Assembly (NCBI RefSeq): GCF_003289925.1
Contig: NZ_QLZQ01000005.1
Span: 1 to 64,000 of the forward strand
DNA: 64,000 bases
Origin: Planococcus maitriensis
GTDB taxonomy: Bacteria; Bacillota; Bacilli; Bacillales_A; Planococcaceae
Reading direction: 5' to 3'
Shown here: positions 56,703 through 64,000 of the stretch, piece after piece
How the letters are laid out: the number at the start of each line of letters is the position of its first letter
Position numbering within the stretch: position 1 is the first letter of the stretch
The notes under the pieces: model-generated
Seen by the model: the letters and a program-made list of their open reading frames with translations, nothing else
Told to the model about the DNA's origin: nothing
The model's database searches: none
Translations under genes and position numbers: made by a program

Positions 56703-57806
56703 TTATTGAGCTGCTTCGTCCAACTCCACCGTCACTTCCTGCAAGCCTTCTTTGTCCAAAGTCGCAAAATACACACGCCGCTCATCGAGGAACACGCCGG
56801 TGGTGCCGGATGTACCCCAGCTGATATCCAATGAATCGGAAGAATTCAGCTGGAGCTGGTCATCCGAAACGTGGACGGTGAAATAATTCGCGGGCAGCTG
56901 CGGGAAGACCAATGTATTTCCTTCTATGGCCGGGGCGGCTTCCCGGACCAGGCGGGGGGCATCGATTTGGTCGATGACTTCCCCTTCTTTTGAAAGCAAT
57001 AACAAGGTGCCGCCTCTATTCGTCTGGGCCGCGACGACATACTGGCTCGCCGCTGGCACATAAGAGACGCTGTAGATATAAAAATTCACTTGCGGCAATA
57101 ATTCGGACGGCGTGACAGTCAGTTCATTTGCAACCGGATCATAAACAGCGAAACGGAGGGAGGCTTCGCTGGCATCGTCATTGAATTGCTGCCAAACGAG
57201 CAGCGCATTGTCGTCGGAAGCGGCAAGCATCGGCCAGCTGTCGCGGTCATCTGCTTGCGATAGTTTGATGTCATGCAAAACTTCGCCTTCATTTGAAACA
57301 GTTGAGACGATGACTTCCTTGCCCGAACCGAGGTCGTTTACACCGCCGCCGTTGACCCAGCCATGGGACCAAAAAAGGACGTGATGCGCATTTGTCGAAG
57401 CTGCATGCCCGGAATGCCCCCCATCGAGCAAGGTGCCTTCATACAATGGCTGCCAATTGTCACCATAGAGCTTATAGCGCTGGGAAACATTATTGTATGA
57501 ATCATAGCCGTCCTCATAGGTGATGATGCTCGTTTCATCGGTTGAACTGGCGCTGACCGGTTCTTGTGCTTCCGGATTGGAAACGAGTGTGTCGAATTGG
57601 TTTTCGTCGATTTCTTTTTTATAAATATCATGGGTCCAGCCATCTTTGCGCTGTTCCCCACTTTTTTCAGACCATAGCACCGTATTTCCGACGATGGACA
57701 CGCCATGCGCATATTTCCTTGTATCCTCAGTTGGCTGGGCAGGCTGCATGGAACAGCCTGACAGCAGGAGGGTGGCTGTTAGTGGAAGCCATTTTTTCAT
57801 TATCAT
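56703..57806 (-). CDS. Predicted lipoprotein, beta-propeller-like
   Basis: A 367-residue protein with a lipoprotein signal (LPLTATLLLSGCSMQ, Cys about 18), hence anchored outside the membrane. The rest is beta-rich with repeated segments such as HDIKLSQADDRDSWPMLAASDDNALLVWQQF and RFAVYDPVANELTV, suggesting a propeller. No family or ligand is recognised. It lies alone between the AEC gene and the pga operon. Confidence 0.75.
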   Translation of the reverse strand: MIMKKWLPLTATLLLSGCSMQPAQPTEDTRKYAHGVSIVGNTVLWSEKSGEQRKDGWTHDIYKKEIDENQFDTLVSNPEAQEPVSASSTDETSIITYEDGYDSYNNVSQRYKLYGDNWQPLYEGTLLDGGHSGHAASTNAHHVLFWSHGWVNGGGVNDLGSGKEVIVSTVSNEGEVLHDIKLSQADDRDSWPMLAASDDNALLVWQQFNDDASEASLRFAVYDPVANELTVTPSELLPQVNFYIYSVSYVPAASQYVVAAQTNRGGTLLLLSKEGEVIDQIDAPRLVREAAPAIEGNTLVFPQLPANYFTVHVSDDQLQLNSSDSLDISWGTSGTTGVFLDERRVYFATLDKEGLQEVTVELDEAAQ

Positions 57807-57923
57807 TCCGCCTTTACGATACGTTTTTCAGCGTGGCGGGAGAAGCGGATAGTTATCAGTCCCAGATGGGGCAAATAATGGATCGCCGGAGCAAATGAAG
57901 AGGGCAGGAATCAATTCATTGAA

Positions 57924-57957
57924 TAAAAAAGGAAAGCTCCATAGAAAGGAGCTTCCT
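57924..57957 (-). terminator. terminator of the pga-type operon
   Basis: On the minus strand GGAAGCTCC/GGAGCTTTCC is followed by TTTTTTATT. Confidence 0.8.
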
Positions 57958-58005
57958 GGCAGAGCGTGCAGAAGCCGTGATTGCTCTTGGGATCCGCTTC
58001 AACTT

Positions 58006-58878
58006 TTAATTTTTTTCCAGGTAAGGAAGCAGCACGTCATCGAAAGTCGTCTGGTTGACGATGACCCGGTTGATCCAATAATTGTCATCCGCCGGCCGGA
58101 TGACTTGAGGGGCTAGGATATGGCCGGCTTCAAGGTCTTGTTCTTTCAAGATGCGGGCGACCCGTTCATTGGTATTGCCATAAGGATAGGCAAAACTTTT
58201 CACCGTGACATCCAGTTCCGACTCGATCATTTCGACGCTTTTCTTCAGGTCTTCCCTGAATGCGTCTGCTTGCCCGGGAACCAAAAAGACAGGTGTCTCG
58301 CCTTCGAAGCGGTGCATATCAAAGGTATGGGAGCCGAAGTCAGCCAAGCCGCTGTCCTTCATCTCCCGGAGCTGGTCCCATGTGGCCATTTCCAGGTTGC
58401 TGAAGTCCTTATTGCCGACTTGCCCTGCAATGACGAACATGGTGAATGGCACGTTCGCTTCTTTTAAGATGGGAAAAGCATTGTCGTACACCGACACGTC
58501 GATATCGTCAAAGGAAATCCACGCACATTTTTCCGGGAAGTCGCCGTCTTCTTTTGCCTTCAGTAATTGTTCTTCGTTCAAGAAATTGGCACCCGCTTCG
58601 ACCAAGGCGTCAATTTGTGCTTGAAATTCGCTTTTCAGGACGCTGTATTGCACCAATTCATTGGATTGCAGCACGGTGCGCGCCGATTTGACGAATAAGG
58701 CATCGTCCTGGACGCGGTGATAATTCAAGCCGAGGCAGCCATCTTCGGTCAATTTTTCCGGAAAGGACATGGCGGGCTTGTCGGCTGAGAACGCTTCGGC
58801 GAACAGCTCTTTCCGTGACAGGAAAAACAGGCTAATTAATGCGATAATGGTCGTCCAAATAAAAATCTTTTTGATCAA
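58006..58878 (-). CDS. pgaB: Polysaccharide N-deacetylase (IcaB/PgaB-like)
   Basis: A membrane-anchored NodB-fold deacetylase of about 290 residues. One N-terminal helix (IFIWTTIIALISLFFLS), the family string LNYHRV, metal-binding SFDDID, the SHTFDMH His motif and SFAYPYGNTNERV. It would partly deacetylate poly-N-acetylglucosamine outside the cell. The TTG at 58878 follows GGAGGTGAG and is chosen over longer starts. It overlaps the preceding gene by 47 bp. No outer-membrane PgaA is present, as expected for Gram-positives. Confidence 0.85.
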   Translation of the reverse strand: MIKKIFIWTTIIALISLFFLSRKELFAEAFSADKPAMSFPEKLTEDGCLGLNYHRVQDDALFVKSARTVLQSNELVQYSVLKSEFQAQIDALVEAGANFLNEEQLLKAKEDGDFPEKCAWISFDDIDVSVYDNAFPILKEANVPFTMFVIAGQVGNKDFSNLEMATWDQLREMKDSGLADFGSHTFDMHRFEGETPVFLVPGQADAFREDLKKSVEMIESELDVTVKSFAYPYGNTNERVARILKEQDLEAGHILAPQVIRPADDNYWINRVIVNQTTFDDVLLPYLEKN

Positions 58879-59332
58879 CGCTCTCACCTCCAAGAGGGAC
58901 AATCGGGTTCGTTTCAAAAACGGCATAGTCTTCGCTTTGCAGTTTTTCGATCGCTTCTATTTTCATCAACCCCAATGACTTGAGTTCAGCATTGCTTGCC
59001 GGGGCGGGGTAGCTCCGTCTTCTTAATGGGCCAAACCTTTTTTTATTGTAGACATGATTCAGGTACAGCAATGCATAGAACAGCAGGAAGACGCCCAGGG
59101 CTGCCGCAATGAACAGGCGGATGTCTTGGTTGGTCATGTTAAAGGAAGAATTCATGACCCGTGTCAGGATGTTATTGAACCCCAAAGTCGCGGAGACGAT
59201 AAACGAGACCACCAATACACTATAAAGCCAGCAAAGCATCGAAAAGATGAAGTCGACGCTGGCGTAGATCCAGGAGCGCTTGACGACGATCAGGAAACTT
59301 TCTTCTTCATACCGCGGTCTGGGCTGTTCCAT
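58832..59332 (-). CDS. pgaD: PgaD-like membrane protein
   Basis: A 166-residue protein with two membrane helices (SMLCWLYSVLVVSFIVSATLGF and FIAAALGVFLLFYALLYL). Size, topology and place after the glycosyltransferase match PgaD/IcaD, which support polymer synthesis. The ATG at 59332 follows AAAGGAGG and lies inside the end of pgaC (43-bp overlap). Sequence similarity is hard to judge by eye. Confidence 0.7.
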   Translation of the reverse strand: MEQPRPRYEEESFLIVVKRSWIYASVDFIFSMLCWLYSVLVVSFIVSATLGFNNILTRVMNSSFNMTNQDIRLFIAAALGVFLLFYALLYLNHVYNKKRFGPLRRRSYPAPASNAELKSLGLMKIEAIEKLQSEDYAVFETNPIVPLGGESVDQKDFYLDDHYRIN

Positions 59333-60549
59333 ACAGCGTAACCTCCTTTTAGGCGAGATGAGATGGTTTTCGGGATGGCTGCGATGACGACAGCGGTATT
59401 GATCATCCAATAAATGGCCGGATACCAAGCGGCCCAGAAATAGTATTTCAATTTCCCGTTATAGCGGGAGTCGATGGACAGGGCGATGAATAATTGAATG
59501 AGGCTGATGAACACCAAGGCGAAGGAACTGAAAGTGAACCAGAACAGCATTTCCTGCAGCGTAGTGGCCGTCAATAATAGCAGCAGCGTAATGAACAGCC
59601 AGGAGAAAGCCCACAGGATGCTGAACCATTGTTCGAGATACACGAGCCAGATTCTGCGTTGTTTCCAGTTGAACAGGACTTTCCAATGGCGCAGAATGAC
59701 TTCCTGCCCGCCTTGCGCCCAGCGGACCCGCTGTTTCCAAATGCCTGATACCGTTTCCGGTACCAGCATCCAGCACAGCGCACGGGGTTCGTAGCGGATG
59801 TCCCAGAAACGCTTCTGGAGTTTCCAGCTGACCGCAATGTCTTCGGTGATCATATCGCGGTCCCATAAGCCGACATCGACAAGGGCTTTTTTGCGGTAGG
59901 CGACCACTACGCCGGAAACGGTCATCACTTTTCCAAGCAGCCGTTGTGTCCGTTTGATGGCCCCGATGATCGAGGCGTATTCGACCAGCTGCATCCGGCT
60001 CAACAAGTTGTTGCGGTTGCGGATCGTGGGGTTGCCGGTGACAGCGCCGACCCGTTCCCCTTGCTTGAAGAATTGGTGGATCAAATAATAGGGCGCGGTA
60101 TCGGCCAGCAAGGCGTCCGAGTCGACACAAATGAGGTATTCTGCCCTGGAAGCGAACAAGCCGACTTGCAGGGCGTTCGCCTTGCCGCGATTTTCGTGCA
60201 GCTGGATGGCCCGGACATCGCCGTACTGCTCAGATAATGTCCTGAGGATCCCGCCCGTCCCATCTTTCGAGCCGTCATTGATTAAAATGATTTCTTTTTT
60301 CGGATAAGACAGCCCCACAAGGTTGCGGACGGTTTCTTCAATGGTTTCCTCTTCGTTATAGCAAGGAACCAGGATGCTGATCATGGGCCAGTCGAACGCT
60401 TCAATATCCAAAGGCTCGCTTTTCAACTCCTTGGTCCTGAGGAACAGGATGGAACCGGCGATCCAAAACAAGGCCATTGCGAAGGGATAAACGAACACAT
60501 AGCCGGTGATGAAACTATAAGGCCCCGAGAAAAGTTGTGAAAAATCCAT
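59290..60549 (-). CDS. pgaC: Poly-beta-1,6-N-acetylglucosamine synthase (family 2 glycosyltransferase)
   Basis: A processive GT2 enzyme of 419 residues. N-terminal membrane helices, VPCYNEEETIEETVRNL, the metal motif CVDSDALL, the catalytic acid in MITEDIAVSWKLQ and RVRWAQGGQEV (QxxRW type), then several C-terminal helices. It polymerises UDP-GlcNAc into the biofilm polymer PNAG. The ATG at 60549 has AGGAGG upstream. It is the first gene of the operon pgaC-pgaD-pgaB. Confidence 0.9.
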   Translation of the reverse strand: MDFSQLFSGPYSFITGYVFVYPFAMALFWIAGSILFLRTKELKSEPLDIEAFDWPMISILVPCYNEEETIEETVRNLVGLSYPKKEIILINDGSKDGTGGILRTLSEQYGDVRAIQLHENRGKANALQVGLFASRAEYLICVDSDALLADTAPYYLIHQFFKQGERVGAVTGNPTIRNRNNLLSRMQLVEYASIIGAIKRTQRLLGKVMTVSGVVVAYRKKALVDVGLWDRDMITEDIAVSWKLQKRFWDIRYEPRALCWMLVPETVSGIWKQRVRWAQGGQEVILRHWKVLFNWKQRRIWLVYLEQWFSILWAFSWLFITLLLLLTATTLQEMLFWFTFSSFALVFISLIQLFIALSIDSRYNGKLKYYFWAAWYPAIYWMINTAVVIAAIPKTISSRLKGGYAVWNSPDRGMKKKVS

Positions 60550-60803
60550 GATGCGCCTCCTAATAAAAATGTTTGACTTTAACAAATATTTAAATAATTT
60601 AAATGTGAGTATAACCAGTATAGTCTTAAAGTGTCAATGGAATTTCAAAATAAATAATAAATAATTTACATATAGGTGTATAGGTTTACTGTTTATTCAT
60701 TAAAAATAAATAATCACTATATTTTTCGTATTTTTGTGTAAATTCATCCGATTGATTTTAAACTTTTCGGCAATAAGAATACGCCATGCAAATCCCTGGA
60801 ATC
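60550..60803. other. AT-rich intergenic region upstream of pgaC
   Basis: A strongly AT-rich stretch between two leftward transcription units. It must hold the pgaC promoter, but several A/T-rich hexamers fit and I cannot choose one. No gene is seen. Confidence 0.4.
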
Positions 60804-60848
60804 GAAAACGGCCTGAGCCCGGATGAAGATGGGGAATCAGGCCGTTTC
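60804..60848 (-). terminator. hairpin after the FG-GAP protein gene
   Basis: GAAACGGCCTGA/TCAGGCCGTTTTC around a 20-base loop. The T-tract is short, so the strength is uncertain. Confidence 0.6.
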
Positions 60849-60880
60849 AGTCAGCGGACTCATTGGAAGGGCAAGCTGTT

Positions 60881-62266
60881 TCAAGTGAAGCGGATCAGGC
60901 TCACATAGCCATCCAGGCTCGTCAACAGTGCTTCGGTTTTCCCGTCTCCGTCCAAATCCCCGACAAGCGGCGTGCCTTCAATGCCGCCCTTGACGTGAAT
61001 TTGGCCGATTTCTTTTCCGCGTGGGTTGAGGATCGTCATGGTGCCCATCATATCGGGGACCAGGATTTCCTGCTCTCCATCCGAATCGATGTCCATGACA
61101 ATTGTCGACCCGCGCATATTCGCGGCCAGATAGGTCCGCCACAGGGTATTCGCCTGGCCATCCAGGCAATAGACAAAGCCGGCCAATCCGCCGAACACCA
61201 CCGCTTTTTTGCCCGGTCCGTAATCGAAGGCGGTCGCTCTTGAATTGGTTTCGCTGGTCGCCCAAACCGACCAATCCGTCGATGTGTATTTCGTCTCGCC
61301 CGTTACGCCATCCAAGTAAAGCGTCCGGCCGCCGCGTCCGTTGATAATGTATTCAAGCGTGCCATCACCGTCCAGATCCGCATAGCTTCCGAAACAGTCG
61401 ATGCCAAATCCGGCATGGTTGTGCCATTTCAGCTTGCCAGTCGCCGCTTCCAGACAGTACACATGCTCATCGATACTATTGAATAGGCATTCCAGCTTGC
61501 CGTCCCCGTCTATATCCACGATGCTCGGAAACGGTTCGTTCTGTTCAAGCGAGCTGAATTTCCATATCAACTCACCCGTACTCGCTTTCAATTTGACGCA
61601 TTGATTGTCAAAGGAAGTTGTATAGAGATACCAAGCATCCGCTTCTTCCACCAGCTGGCCGGCATGCTGGTAATAAACATCGGATTCATGGAAAGGGTGG
61701 ATCTCGTAAGCCGATGTGGTATCAGGCAAAGTGTCGAATGCCTCTTCGACCCAAATGGTAGCCGTGTCGACACCGCTGATTTTTCGCTTTTGCCCTGCGC
61801 CGGCCCCCGAAACAATGGCGAGTTCGGCGTGCTTGCCGTCCATCCTCAGGAAAGAATTGGCTGCCCAATCTTTCGTTGAGTCGGTGATGCCCCATTCGCT
61901 TGCCGAACTGACCTGTCCGCTGCCTTCACGGTAATAGAGGTTTGAGTGGAACCATTTTCTTTCGCCTTGTTCATTCAGGCAATAAACATGGCCGTCATGG
62001 GAAGCGCCGAAAATTTCAACCTTGCCATCCCCGTCCACATCGGCGGCTTGGGGGCGCCCGTAATTCGGCGCGCCAAAAAGATAGCGCCACACCAATTTGC
62101 CGGTTTCCGCTACCCGGACGTACAAATACCAGTCCCAGGACTGATAGATGACGACCCGCTGGCCGTTGCTGAAGATGGCGAAGATGGGAGTGGAATAGAT
62201 CGGTTCGTCGCCTGTTTTGACTTGCCATAAGAGTTCATGCCCGAAATTATTTGCCGCTTCTCGCAT
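60881..62266 (-). CDS. FG-GAP/PQQ-like beta-propeller protein without signal peptide
   Basis: About 461 residues with at least five calcium-type repeats: ADVDGDGKVEIFGASHDG, VDIDGDGKLECLFNS, ADLDGDGTLEYIINGRGG, MDIDSDGEQEILVPD and GDLDGDGKTEALLTS. Propeller strands such as HVYCLEAATGKLKWHN lie between them. No secretion signal is visible (start MREAANNFGHELLWQVKTG), unusual because such propellers are mostly extracellular. The ATG at 62266 is 8 bp after GGAG; an ATG at 62272 is too close. Its link to the adjacent pga operon is only positional. Confidence 0.75.
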   Translation of the reverse strand: MREAANNFGHELLWQVKTGDEPIYSTPIFAIFSNGQRVVIYQSWDWYLYVRVAETGKLVWRYLFGAPNYGRPQAADVDGDGKVEIFGASHDGHVYCLNEQGERKWFHSNLYYREGSGQVSSASEWGITDSTKDWAANSFLRMDGKHAELAIVSGAGAGQKRKISGVDTATIWVEEAFDTLPDTTSAYEIHPFHESDVYYQHAGQLVEEADAWYLYTTSFDNQCVKLKASTGELIWKFSSLEQNEPFPSIVDIDGDGKLECLFNSIDEHVYCLEAATGKLKWHNHAGFGIDCFGSYADLDGDGTLEYIINGRGGRTLYLDGVTGETKYTSTDWSVWATSETNSRATAFDYGPGKKAVVFGGLAGFVYCLDGQANTLWRTYLAANMRGSTIVMDIDSDGEQEILVPDMMGTMTILNPRGKEIGQIHVKGGIEGTPLVGDLDGDGKTEALLTSLDGYVSLIRFT

Positions 62267-62458
62267 AGTCATCTCTCCCTAAGGTTTAGCGGTTTGGCGT
62301 ATCCACCCGCAAAACCGTTTTGGTTTATTTATACAGGAGAGGGCACAATACCTGCATGCCCCGTCAACTGGTATAATGGAGCAGTGTCAAAAGCGCAGGC
62401 TTTCGATACTCTTTTTTTGCACCATATGGATTTTACTAGCTGGGAGTTGGAAATAGAG

Positions 62459-63646
62459 ATGAACAAAAAAGACATTGCCGAAATCCGCAAACAGTTCAAG
62501 CTGGAGACGGATTTATTGAAAATCGCCGAAATTTATAACGTATACATCAAACAGGAAACAAGTGAGATCTTCCACGAGGAGAGCCGCTCGTTTTCCTTGC
62601 TCGACCGGGAGCAGCAGGAGCTGTTCTTGGCCAATTTCAAGAAAGTGCTCGCGGGCAAGCTCGACATCAAGCTGTTCGAAGTGAAGTTCCAGCGCCCGGA
62701 AGAAGGGCAGGCGGACCATACGCAGCATCTATTGTACGAAGGGCTCCATGCGGACGATGCGGAAGGCTGGAAAGACAATATGCAGCGCCTCGCCTTGAAG
62801 ATGGTCGAGGAGACGCCTTATGACAAGGACATGGTCATCACCTTCATCCGCGGGACGTATTTCAAGACGACAAAGCGCGAGCCCGACGAGACGGAAGCCG
62901 CGCTGCGCGATGAGGTGTACACGACGCCGTTCGTCCTCAGCAGCATGAACCAGACCGAACTGCCGAAATCATCGCTGGTGTTTGATTTTGTCGAAAAGGA
63001 ATTCAAGTCGAACATCATGGCGGACCCGGTCATCAAGCTGTCATCGCCGGTCGGCGGGTTCTTGTTCCCGAGTTTCACGAACAATGCCGCAGACGTCAAC
63101 CGCATCCTGTATTCCGCGGCAAAAGCCAATAAGCCGGATTTCCAGTTTATCGAAAACGTGCTGAACGGCGACGAAATCACCACCGCAGAAGACGATAAAG
63201 TGGTCTTTGAAGAAATCGTCAAGCAAGTGATCGGCGATGAAGTCAATTCGAGAACGCTCGCAGGCGTCTACGACGAGATCAACAGCATGCTCGAAGTGGA
63301 AGCGGAAGACGAAGACGAAGTGGCACCGATGCTCGATTCCAAGGAAGTCGAGCGCGTCTTGAAGGCAAGCGGCATCAAGGACATCAGCACGGAGAAAGTG
63401 GAACAGGCTTTCCAGCAAGTGACCGATGACCGCCAGTACGAGATGAAAGCGAGCCATATCGTGCCGAAATACGGCTCCAAATCGATCAAGATCAACACGA
63501 AAGTCGCAGAAATCAAGATCGGCCCCGAAGACTTACGTTACGTCAAACAAGTCAATTACAATGGCCGCCGCTGCATCCTCATCGAAGTCGAAGAGGATAC
63601 GGTAGTGGAAGGGTTTAAATTATTGGCGGAGGAAGAGTTGGAGTAG
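62459..63646 (+). CDS. DUF4317 family protein
   Basis: A 395-residue acidic, soluble protein starting MNKKDIAEIRKQFKLETDLLKIAEIYNVYI, matching DUF4317. No catalytic motif is seen. The ATG at 62459 is chosen over a long upstream frame to 62237 that crosses the intergenic region. The function is unknown. Confidence 0.8.
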   Translation: MNKKDIAEIRKQFKLETDLLKIAEIYNVYIKQETSEIFHEESRSFSLLDREQQELFLANFKKVLAGKLDIKLFEVKFQRPEEGQADHTQHLLYEGLHADDAEGWKDNMQRLALKMVEETPYDKDMVITFIRGTYFKTTKREPDETEAALRDEVYTTPFVLSSMNQTELPKSSLVFDFVEKEFKSNIMADPVIKLSSPVGGFLFPSFTNNAADVNRILYSAAKANKPDFQFIENVLNGDEITTAEDDKVVFEEIVKQVIGDEVNSRTLAGVYDEINSMLEVEAEDEDEVAPMLDSKEVERVLKASGIKDISTEKVEQAFQQVTDDRQYEMKASHIVPKYGSKSIKINTKVAEIKIGPEDLRYVKQVNYNGRRCILIEVEEDTVVEGFKLLAEEELE

Positions 63647-63716
63647 AACGGGCTTAACCGCCCATTAAGTGGGTAAACTTATTTAAAGTGCAATAAATGG
63701 ATAGGAGGAGCCGCAC

Positions 63717-64000
63717 ATGATCACCGAAACCGATTTAAAGCATCTGCAGCGCTGTGTGGAACTTGCCGAACAGGCGCTTGAGAAAGGGGACGAGCCATTC
63801 GGTTCCGTCCTTGTATCGGCTGCTGGGGAGGTGCTGTTCGAGGACCATAACCACGTGGCGTCAGGCGACCATACGCAGCATCCGGAATTTGCGATTGCGC
63901 GCTGGGCGGCGAATCACCTGGCGCCGGAAGAACGGGCGCATGCGACTGTCTATACGTCAGGCGAGCATTGCCCGATGTGCGCAGCGGCGCATGGCTGGTC
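63717..64000 (+). CDS. Nucleoside/guanine deaminase, 3' end outside the window
   Basis: The first 94 residues of a zinc-dependent deaminase of the CDA/guanine deaminase fold. The catalytic HPE (HPEFAIARWAA) and the metal-binding SGEHCPMCAAA are visible. AGGAGG precedes the ATG. The specificity (guanine, cytosine or tRNA adenosine) cannot be settled from this part, though the HPE and size favour a guanine-deaminase-like enzyme. Cut by the window edge. Confidence 0.85.
   Translation, partial: MITETDLKHLQRCVELAEQALEKGDEPFGSVLVSAAGEVLFEDHNHVASGDHTQHPEFAIARWAANHLAPEERAHATVYTSGEHCPMCAAAHGW

Overview
The window looks like the replication-origin region of a low-to-moderate-GC Gram-positive bacterium (Bacillales). 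The Planococcaceae (Planococcus/Planomicrobium-like) are the best guess. The basis is the conserved dnaA-dnaN-yaaA-recF-remB-gyrB-gyrA-(rrn) block, the rpmH-rnpA-yidC-jag-mnmE-mnmG-rsmG-noc-parA-parB block on the opposite strand, the walRK-yycHIJ-htrA-rlmH cluster, and dispersed palindromic repeats of a Bacillales type. No sporulation gene was recognised beside parB. The genus is inferred, not proven.

Layout. 1-320: promoter and leader of an rRNA operon running left out of the window. 364-9280 (minus): gyrA, gyrB, remB, recF, yaaA, dnaN, dnaA. A bipartite oriC lies on both sides of dnaA (7775-7933 and 9341-9638), with DnaA boxes, a DnaA-trio run and an AT-rich unwinding element. 9771-23000 (plus): ribosomal protein L34, RNase P protein, membrane insertase, tRNA modification, nucleoid occlusion and partition genes with parS sites, an MscS channel and ychF. 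23766-32141: rpsF-ssb-rpsR, then yybS-gdpP-rplI-dnaB, then purA. 32442-41694: an M23/G5 cell-wall protein, the WalRK two-component operon and HtrA. 41848-42228: a second DnaA-box cluster around yyzF and upstream of rlmH.

The most unusual part is a roughly 3.2-kb, clearly AT-rich insert right after the 3' end of rlmH (42744-45969). It is bounded by 18-bp direct repeats that both spell the rlmH tail E-P-Y-H-K-stop with different codons, and by near-perfect inverted repeats just inside. This is the geometry of staphylococcal SCC elements, but no ccr recombinase is present. The cargo is a HEPN-like protein with an R-x4-H motif, a stand-alone TIR-like protein of the Cap12/Pycsar-effector type with its catalytic Glu, a second TIR-like protein in which that Glu is Leu and which carries a GAF-like C-terminal region, and a small basic protein. 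I infer a compact anti-phage or abortive-infection system not matching a named type.

46377-64000 is mixed, with genes on both strands: DUF1846, an SDR, a DUF4230-like protein, a nucleoside hydrolase, an NAD(P)-binding protein, a MalK/MalR-type two-component system next to a 2-hydroxycarboxylate/Na+ symporter with a CcpA-like site, an AEC permease, a lipoprotein, a pgaC-pgaD-pgaB exopolysaccharide operon, a cytosolic FG-GAP/propeller protein, a DUF4317 protein and a truncated nucleoside deaminase.

Two loci (about 24940-25697 and 33855-34394) carry the same composite non-coding repeat. Its distal module shows compensatory base changes between copies, so it may be a structured RNA or DNA element.
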